From: Mactra quadrangularis
Lineage: Eukaryota; Mollusca; Bivalvia; Venerida; Mactridae
Reading direction: 5' to 3'
Length of the DNA: 64,000 nucleotides
NCBI GenBank assembly: GCA_025267735.1
Contig: CM046298.1
Coordinates: forward strand, 36,145,264 to 36,209,263
Shown one piece after another: positions 56,064 through 64,000 of the stretch (positions within the stretch are counted from its first letter, which is position 1; every line of letters starts with the position of its first letter). The notes under the pieces are model-generated. The model had not been told where the DNA came from and did no database searches. It saw only the letters and a program-made list of their open reading frames with translations. Position numbers and translations under genes: made by a program.

Positions 56064-57490
56064 CACCATGGGTATAACCAACTTGAGTGAGACTCAAACC
56101 AGCCAACTCCTTAGAAATGCTGCTTGTAGTATGCTGGGCCTTAGATCTGGGGTAAGTTCTCTTTGTTATACTCCACACCAAACCACCAACCATTGTAATT
56201 AATGGACATTACAATTTACATACACAACACTGAATCCTTCATTATTTCTACAATAACATATAATATAATGAATGAATTCTCAGCTAACATGCATAGTAGC
56301 TATTTTCCTGATGGAAATCAAAATTTTTCATTATACAACCACTCAATTACAACTATAAAACAACCAAGTTAAAATGAATATTTTATAACATTGGCAAGTG
56401 CAAATTAGAACTGTAACATACATAGTGTTTATTTTAGTTTTACGGCTACATCGTAAAATGAATTTCCCAATTTTATTCTTCTTAACTCATGACAAACGAA
56501 GGAAGTATGTTACTCTAAGTTTACAACATAAAAAACAACATGAAGAATGTTGTTACAGTTTTAACACTCTCGTAATGTCAAGAACTTTTTTTTCAAGAAA
56601 AATAAGACAATGTACGGCAGACATTTTGTTTTCTAAATGTTTTTTATACACTAGTTAATCCACCAACATTGTAACAGCTGCCTCGGGATACTACAGTTTA
56701 ATACACAAGGTTCGTATTTTATTAACTTACAAATTAGTTTCTTTGGGCTGCATTGGTACACCGTGTGATGGTAAACCACAGTACAGTATTCGAGATTCGG
56801 TTCATGGTTCATGGGTGAGACGTGGGTGATGATGGTTCAAATTGTCATCAATGTCAAAATAAATTCCATTTTTGTTTGGCTATAATCCCAGTTTTAATCT
56901 ACCATTAATATTACAGATGGCTCAGGGTGTTTTTGTGTCAATTTTAGTGGACCGTTATATAAACCAAACCATAGTACTCATACTGCTGTTCAAACTAAAC
57001 CATGAGCTGGCAAACCATGGTAGCCCTATATATATTTTTAAACACAACTTGGCATTAATAAAGATTTGACATTTTTTGTCATTTTTTTTCTGAATTCAAA
57101 TTTTTTGTCAAGAAGCAGTAAAAATTACCGACAATTTCATTGTTCTAACATCTTAAAAAAACATATAAGATCTTACATAATAATTATGGCAACACAAAAA
57201 CACAATATGTAACATGTGACATAAACTCCAGTTAAAATATCAAATAAAACCGCAAAAATGTTAAAACAAAAAATGTTGGACAATGACTAAAACAAAAAAA
57301 ACAAAAACATGCGCATGCCTTTTTTGCTAATATCTCAAGCTCAACTCAAGTCACATTCAAAAGGCTATGAAATGGCAATAAATGCCATCCACACATTTCA
57401 ATAAAACCTCAGCTGAGTACATTTTAACTTTTTCATTGCAAAGTCCAATGATTAAGTTTTGTCTGTTAAACATGCACAGGTACTTTAACA
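56064..57490. other. Upstream spacer
   Basis: About 1.4 kb. The stretch 56680-57025 is slightly GC-richer but shows no motif I can assign. Confidence 0.4.
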
Positions 57491-57576
57491 AATCAATGAG
57501 AAATAGGACAATCGGCATAAAAAAACAAAATTAATCAATGAGAAATAGGACAATCAGCATAAAAAACAGAATTAAT
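57491..57576. repeat. 42-bp tandem duplication
   Basis: AATCAATGAGAAATAGGACA followed by ATC(G/A)GCATAAAAAA and an AC(A)AAATT end occurs twice in direct succession, with one substitution and small length changes. Confidence 0.92.
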
Positions 57577-58941
57577 CTAATCATGATTAACATGTATACA
57601 GATATTTAGCCTGTGAAATGTAATTCTTTAATCTGAATCTTCTGCACAAACATTGTTTGCAATCAACTAGTTTGCTGTATGATTCAATTTCAAAGCAAAT
57701 ATTTGAAGCTTACCATTAATATTCATGGGACCAATTTCTAGTATACCGGTAGAAAGATACAAGTTTAGTACATTGTATCCACAACATGATGTCATTCAAT
57801 AATTTGTCTAGATAAATGGTATTCTGACTATCAAAACTTTATATAACACTTTTTCAACATTTTGTTTTTTATCTGATGTGGCATTAACCAGTATAGACAT
57901 GAGTTGCTGAAGACCTTTAGCTAGCTAAATAGGGGGGGGGGGGGATAAAAATATGCACATAAAAAGAGCAATAAAAGCTAATTATACATATCATAAAATG
58001 GAACAGCAATTTGCAGCATGTATATCCCAGCAGCTATAAGTAGCACTGTACCAGTAGACTACAACTTATAGTCAGAGTAAAGCCAACAAGCAATATATAA
58101 TACAAACATATGGCAGCGATTGTCAACAGTTCGTGTACTTAGAACATCATAAATGTACATAAAAAACCTGTCAGGAATGTGCAGAAATGTTGTACAAATT
58201 ACAGACAGTTGCTAACTAGAGAAGGAAAAAAACAGGATTATGATTGTGTCAAAATTCTTACAACTAGTGATTATTTCTCACCGAAAATGTTTTTGTCATG
58301 AAAAAAGCTGTTTGTTTTCAGCAAGATAGTTTATCCATAATAAAAGTGCCATAACTCTGACCAAACTTATAGTCTATAGATAATGCAATAACTTCTACTA
58401 AAGTTACTTAATGGATTTAACACATGGCCATTGCCATTGCAAACCAGTATAAGTTTATGTACATGTATTTACACCCATGCATAAATTATTAACTGCAGAA
58501 ATCTAACCCAACACCATTCGCAAAATCCCTCAAATCACTTCGAAATTAAAAAGCAAATGAGACTTAAATTGAAACAACCAAGATAAGACATCTCTTAATA
58601 CAGCTTTATACAACAAAAGCTTCTTATATTGCACTGAATTTTCCTCAACTCATCAACAAGTCAGAGAAGCAAGCATCCACAGAAATCACAAACAAATGAC
58701 CTTGACCCTATACAAATGTACCCAAACTTGAGCCAAAAATAGCTCAAATTCAAACCTATTCTTAACAAGAACTAAGCTATATAGTATTCATCACCACATA
58801 CTTGTAAAGAGCAGTCCTGGCCTTAATCAACTAGCCTGTAGCCAGCCCTGAGACAAAGTAAACAAAATTGATTTCCACTAGTAAAAATTACTTAATTTAT
58901 ATTATCAGGGAAGTTGATAATTTAGCTCTTTACATAATGAC
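57577..58941. other. Upstream spacer
   Basis: About 1.4 kb. It has a poly-G tract at 57931-57942 and a GTGCCATAACTCTGACCAAA phrase near 58347 of the bivalve-repeat type. No gene recognised. Confidence 0.45.
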
Positions 58942-59255
58942 GAGCCACCGGGCGACTAGCTCAGTTGGTAGCATGCAAGTCTACTGATCAAGGGGTCGTG
59001 GGTTCGATTCCCGCGCGAGGCATACTTTCGTGGAGTTTTGTCATGAAATTATTTCTATGGCAATTCTCCATCCTACCAATGATTTTTAATGATGTAGGGC
59101 AGTTGTCAGTCACTGACAAAAGTATGCACTTAGTAGTTGGTTAACAGCTAAATCCAGAGATTTAGCCTTTCCAGGAGGAGTGAGTAGGTTGACTGACCAC
59201 CATTATATGACCTATACAAAGAGTTGCTACGGCGTTAAACCCAACAAACAAACAA
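58942..59255 (+). mobile_element. tRNA-SINE family 1, reference full-length copy
   Basis: tRNA-like head with A box GACTAGCTCAGTTGGTAGCA and perfect B box GGTTCGATTCC (59001-59011), body with GATGTAGGGCAGTTGTCAGT, AACAGCTAAATCCAGAGATT and CCTTTCCAGGAGGAGTGAGT, and 3' end GCTACGGCGTTAAACCCAAC with an (AAAC)n tail. Near-perfect flanking repeats ACATAATGAC (58932-58941) and ACATGATGAC (59256-59265) fix the ends. The intact promoter boxes suggest a relatively young insertion. Confidence 0.92.
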
Positions 59256-59265
59256 ACATGATGAC

Positions 59266-61639
59266 ACAAATTAAATTGGATTTAAATACAACAGCATATC
59301 TCACATGAATTTCCAAAGCTTCAATAAAAAAAGTCCAGTTTCAAACTTTATTTGACAAGAAATTAATAAACAATAAGGATTCATCCAGATCAAAGAGCAA
59401 ACTGCAAGTAAACAAAATAACTGCATTATACCTACTGACTTCACTAAACGAAAGTGAAATGATAAATTTTATATCATATATATCACTACTAGGAGAAGCT
59501 GAGAGATTCTTAATCTCATGAACATTTCATTATATTATATTCACAAATGAAAAATTGGAGTGTGAAACACCTAATTAACACAATAGTAAAACATTAAAGA
59601 ATAATACAAGTACTGAAATTAATGATTCGGGATCACACAGTAAAAAGCAATATTCAAAGATCTCCCACTTTGTAAATCAGTTTAAATCTATACCTTAGGG
59701 GTAAAAAGCTGCGGCGGATACTTGACAAATAAATAATATGAAGATATATACACACAAAATTACTTATATCAGCATGAATATAAATTTATTATGTATCTCT
59801 AAGAGCCCCTTAAGCAATTAATGATGTAATTAATTAAATGATATCTCTCTCATACCACACTATCGAATGATTGCAAGTTAGGGTAATACATCATAAGCAC
59901 ATATGGCATATTGCATGAAGAATGAATTCAATACTAAACAACAGACTTCATCCATCTCCTAACATTGTATCTAACTCATCAACAGAATGGTTATTGATGA
60001 CAACGTAAACATTTATACTTTATTTGTCAGTTTAATACATTAAAACAGCCTAGAATTTCAGACTATAATAATAGAACTTGTCATTCGTCCAATACAACAA
60101 AGGTAGTAAAGGAGGGAATCACCTAATTGGACAACTCGATTAACTTCAAGAACCATATTCCATCTAGAATTGAATCAAGTGCAGCCAAGCAACTCTGTTA
60201 AGTTTACAGTATGACCATGCATGGTTCAAGTACAATCTATCAGAGACAATTGGATAAGTTATGACTTAACTTAAGCATAAGCAGATATAGATGATATACC
60301 TTGACTTTGGTGTAAGATCAATTTTTCTACACCAAATGAGCCCAGACAGCAAATTTTCAAGAGTGGCTTAGTCCTAAAAAAAAGTGTCATTTTCTGAGCT
60401 CATGAGATTATAAAATAAAAATATCAAATTCACAACTTGACCAATATTCAGTTAACTAAGAAGACGTCATTTTGTTGTTATATTCTTACAACAATTAAAT
60501 TGAAGATTTTAGATTTTCATGGAAGAACACCACACTATTTCACCATAAAAAACAATAGAAATTAATCATATTCCTTGATTATCAAAATGCTACTCCATCA
60601 ATTATCAATATCATATGAGACTAGTAATCATTGCTGCAATAAAGAATCAAGGCCAGAAACAAAGGTTAAACAAAAATCCAGCAACTTCAACTGAAACTTA
60701 AACCATTCTACACTACAAGTTTCCAAGCCCTATATAAATGTAATCAATGGTAAATGTATGGCCTATTTGGATGCATTAATTGCCAAATATTTAGAAAAAA
60801 ATGTGAAGAAAACATGAAACAGAGTAAAATGTCTAGATTGAATACGTCAGGTAATTTATTCTGGCTTATATCAATATAGTAATAAACACAAGTGCTTTTA
60901 TCCCAATTAATCACATGTTCTTTAAAAAAACTAGGTGGGTGGGGTAAAAATGCCAGGATGTCAAACTTACAGTATGTAGGTTGTGTTTATTCAAATTGAT
61001 AAGAAAGTCAATTAGAGGCACAAGTAACATGAAATACAAGCACTTGCTTCTGTTTTGTAAAAATATAACAGTTCTTGCCACCTGTACGTAAATGTGAACA
61101 TTTCAGTTTTTTTGACACGACACAAAGTTATTATTTTAACCACCCCTATCTTGTATGTTTTGTTTGTAAACATTTTCTTCTAGTTTTTTCCATTATTTTA
61201 TGAAACCTAAGAATAAACATAGAAACAATTGGTGAAAGTTTGTGAGAGTTTGAAAGGACTGAGCGTCATGTACACTATGGCTTGAACACCTTCAGCCTTT
61301 GTGCATAAGTTCTTATGATAAAATTCATTGCAAGTCATAATAAAAGAATCTCACATTATAATTATGGTCATTCTATGTTCAAACAATTTTTAAATTAAAA
61401 TTTGAAAAAAATGTTAACCTTCTGTACATCATATCATATTTTTATAAATCTTTGGCATTCTGGCAACAGATTTATGAAATGGCTTTTAATTGTAAGAAGT
61501 TTTGGAAATTTTTGGGGTTTTATTGTAATGTTCTTACATGAAAAGGTCAACTGGCTTGCTCCTTGTCAAGAGCATAGCTAATACTTCAATATCTAGCATT
61601 AATAACTACATCAATATTCCCTTTCATGAAAATTTGACA
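59266..61639. other. Upstream spacer
   Basis: About 2.4 kb, AT-rich, nothing recognised. Confidence 0.45.
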
Positions 61640-61740
61640 ATTCCTTGTGGAAAGGGTAGGTAATTACTGTGTAGGAAAGCTAGGTTAAGTGCAGAGCTGG
61701 CCATAAAATGACCATAATTTGTATTAACCCAGCATTATAC
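61640..61740 (+). mobile_element. tRNA-SINE family 2, body fragment
   Basis: GTGGAAAGGGTAGGTAATTA, TAGGAAAGCTAGGTTAAGTG, and CATAAAATGACCATAATTTG follow the body of the family 2 SINE at 28489-28701. The head is absent. Confidence 0.55.
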
Positions 61741-62970
61741 ATGTACACATTCATATAATTTATATATCATCATATACAAGCTATCAAGTACATATATTCT
61801 GATAGCTCTATGAACTGGTTTAAATTAAGGAAATTCAAATTAGCCGATCAAGTGTAATTAGTGAATAGCAAGCTAACAAATATTACACAAGTAAATCTAA
61901 CAATTAAAGATCTCCAAAGGAAAAAAATTGTTTGAACACTGAGTAATTGACCCTTAGAATATAACACAATATGAGTTTGAGGCAAAATTCTTTTATATCA
62001 TCCATCTGTTTACATCAAAAAAGAAAACACCATCACTTGAATGTAAACTTTCTTTCTATCAGAAAATTTGTTAAAAAAGAAATGTATAAATTATGATAGC
62101 TTTATGTTAGATAACCGTGCCTCTTCACATCGGTAAAACGTTATTCATTATTTTTTCATCCCTTCATTTAGAATGACAAAAAAGCTATTTCTAATTATCA
62201 TTAAGGATTGAAGCACTCAATGATAAGATGTAACAGAAATGGGAAAGGAGTAAAAATTAGATCAAAGATTAATGCAGGAAGTACCGACATCACAAATAGA
62301 TTGTGAAGTACTTCATTATATTCAATCATTATTTTGTGCAACTTGAGATAATGATATAGACATGCAGCTAAACATACAGTTCCTATCTACAATACATTTA
62401 TTTAAAAAAAAATGATTTTTTGATGATGAAAATCTGTTCAATGTTATGGGTGAAAAAAGCAAAAATTGAACTAAATGCATTTTGCTTCCAGTAACAAATG
62501 ATTTAAGCTGCAACACATGCAGAATAATTATAGGAAACTGCACGTTTTCACTTAGAGCTAAAAGTTTAAATTGTATGTAACAGCTTTGTACTAAAGTTAT
62601 CACTTAAAGAATATGGCTTCAAATTACAACAATTATTGATAGCAATTAATTAGCAATTTAAACCCTAACAAAGAAACAGAAGAAGCTTAGAAAGAAACAT
62701 CAAATGGCAAATGTTAAAGCAATAAATTTTAGTTTTTCTGCAAGTAGAAACAAAATATAAATAAGATTGGATATGAAATTTAAGTCATTTAGTTTACTCA
62801 TACAGTACCATTACATGCAATTGCCTCATTTAAATACATTGTTAAGATGTTAATCTTTTTTACTGAAGATAATTTATAACCCGACTTTTAATCATTTTGG
62901 AACATGAAAACATAACTCAATATAAAAGTAGGTTAATTTTTATGGGAGCAAGAGATAACAAAATAAAAGA
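61741..62970. other. Upstream spacer
   Basis: About 1.2 kb, nothing recognised. Confidence 0.45.
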
Positions 62971-63115
62971 AGCAAAAAGTAATCTTCACAATGTGTAGAT
63001 AAAATAGTATCACACAAAAATGAGCCTGAGATAAGAATACTCAAATTAGAAGTTATCTTCACAATATGTGGATTAAATGATGTCACAAACTTTGAAGATA
63101 AGAGAAACTAATTAC
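62971..63115. repeat. Two-unit degenerate tandem repeat, period about 73 bp
   Basis: AATCTTCACAATGTGTAGAT ... TATCACA ... GATAAGA at 62981 is echoed by TATCTTCACAATATGTGGAT ... TGTCACA ... GATAAGA at 63054. Confidence 0.75.
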
Positions 63116-64000
63116 AACCAGCTTCAGTATGTCAAACCTTAGACAGTAAGTTTGTGTTTAGATGACAGTTTGATAGACTCACAATATAACCAACTGAATT
63201 AAAACGCTTGTTACATATATCATTTCTGTGGCTTTCTCATCCATTTTAAAGTTTTTAAAAATTTAAGGTCAAACTTTTAAACACAGGATTATAATTATGT
63301 GACCTTTAAGATACTTCAAAATGAAGAAGAAAAACAAAACTTGAAGATGGCTACAAAAAGTTCTATGACAAACAAAAGACTATGAAAAAGGGTTGTGGCT
63401 CTGCTGTGTTGGCAGATCTTTGCAGAGGAGATATAAATTATTATTTTGAGTATATTTTAATACATTTCCTGGAAAATATGCAAAAGTAAGTATCAATGGA
63501 CTGTCCTTGATTGACCTATGTTATTCAAGTATCCAAATATGTTATCAAGAAAAAGTTAAAAATAAAAGTATTGGAAATGTTTGATAAACAAAAAACAGAT
63601 TACTATCTAAGTTGCAACTTAACTTAATTTAGCATTGTGTTACAGAATTTCAGAACAACAATCATGCATGGATGGTCAAAGAAAAATGTTGTGACAAAAG
63701 TCAAATCACGGCAATGACTAAGTCTTGTATGGATAGCTTTGGAGAGAACAGCTATAATACATGTTAGTTGTAAGTTGTAACTCAAAGCCAAGCATCTTCT
63801 CAATTGAATTTTAAACAAGCTGAGATTGTTTAAGTAGTTGGCATACTGCAAATGAGCCCCGAGTCGTCTGTAAATCAACAAAATAATATAATTTACTCTA
63901 TCTCTTTCATCTAGCTTATTAGATAATAACTTTACAGATATTTCCCATTTAGTTCTTAATGAATTAAATATACACTCATAATTCATTACATGAGAGACGG
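63116..64000. other. Right-edge segment
   Basis: A 120-codon minus-strand frame (63624-63986) is long for such AT-rich DNA, but I recognise no domain in it and it shows no splice-site context or neighbour that would support it. Nothing else seen. Confidence 0.4.

Noticed and set aside
57707..57727. Alternative FGFRL1 first exon: minus-strand ATG followed by a GTAAGC donor in phase 1
   Set aside because: It would give only four residues (MNIN) before the splice and no signal peptide; the 48315-48372 candidate is far better.
58942..59020. A genuine tRNA gene
   Set aside because: It has good A and B boxes, but the same head followed by the same 3' body occurs in other copies with target duplications, so it is a SINE head.
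63624..63986. 120-codon minus-strand reading frame at the right edge
   Set aside because: Longest unassigned frame, but I recognise no motif; left as an unassigned frame rather than a gene.

Overview
This is a eukaryotic, AT-rich window from a lophotrochozoan animal, most likely a bivalve mollusc. It has short exons separated by very long introns with canonical GT-AG borders, abundant tRNA-derived SINEs, a 5'-truncated LINE and many small inverted-repeat elements. Motifs such as TTATCTCCCTT and AAGGGCCATAACTC, which I associate with bivalve genomes, recur. The bivalve call is an inference; no species marker is present.

One protein-coding gene is clearly supported. It lies on the minus strand and encodes an FGFRL1 orthologue (fibroblast growth factor receptor-like 1, related to planarian nou-darake). 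Five exons are unambiguous: Ig domain 1 (21148-21426), an inter-domain linker (6698-6775), Ig domain 2 (4571-4864), and the two halves of Ig domain 3 (2204-2322 and 1033-1273). A sixth, the start codon and signal peptide at 48315-48372, is proposed from frame, donor site, hydrophobicity and intron phase. Together they give 356 codons plus one base, covering nearly the whole ectodomain. The transmembrane and cytoplasmic exon(s) must lie beyond the left edge. Intron 1 is about 27 kb and intron 2 about 14 kb.

The introns and upstream DNA carry the rest. Intron 2 holds a 5'-truncated LINE with a frameshift in its reverse transcriptase (about 11.47-14.49 kb) and a tRNA-SINE with an 11-bp target-site duplication. 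Intron 1 holds more SINEs of at least two families, a 420-bp hAT-type element with a perfect 8-bp duplication (29205-29624), a hairpin-like element (33088-33228), minisatellites and several members of a MITE family that looks pogo/Tigger-like. Two families of roughly 70-bp near-palindromes (four copies each) and a third roughly 140-330-bp dispersed repeat (three copies) recur across the window and are not easily assigned. Upstream of the proposed start codon (48.4-64 kb) no gene was recognised; it holds repeats including a full-length SINE at 58942-59255.

No RNA gene, CRISPR array or bacterial-type operon was seen. Repeat boundaries are read by eye and are approximate unless a target-site duplication fixes them.
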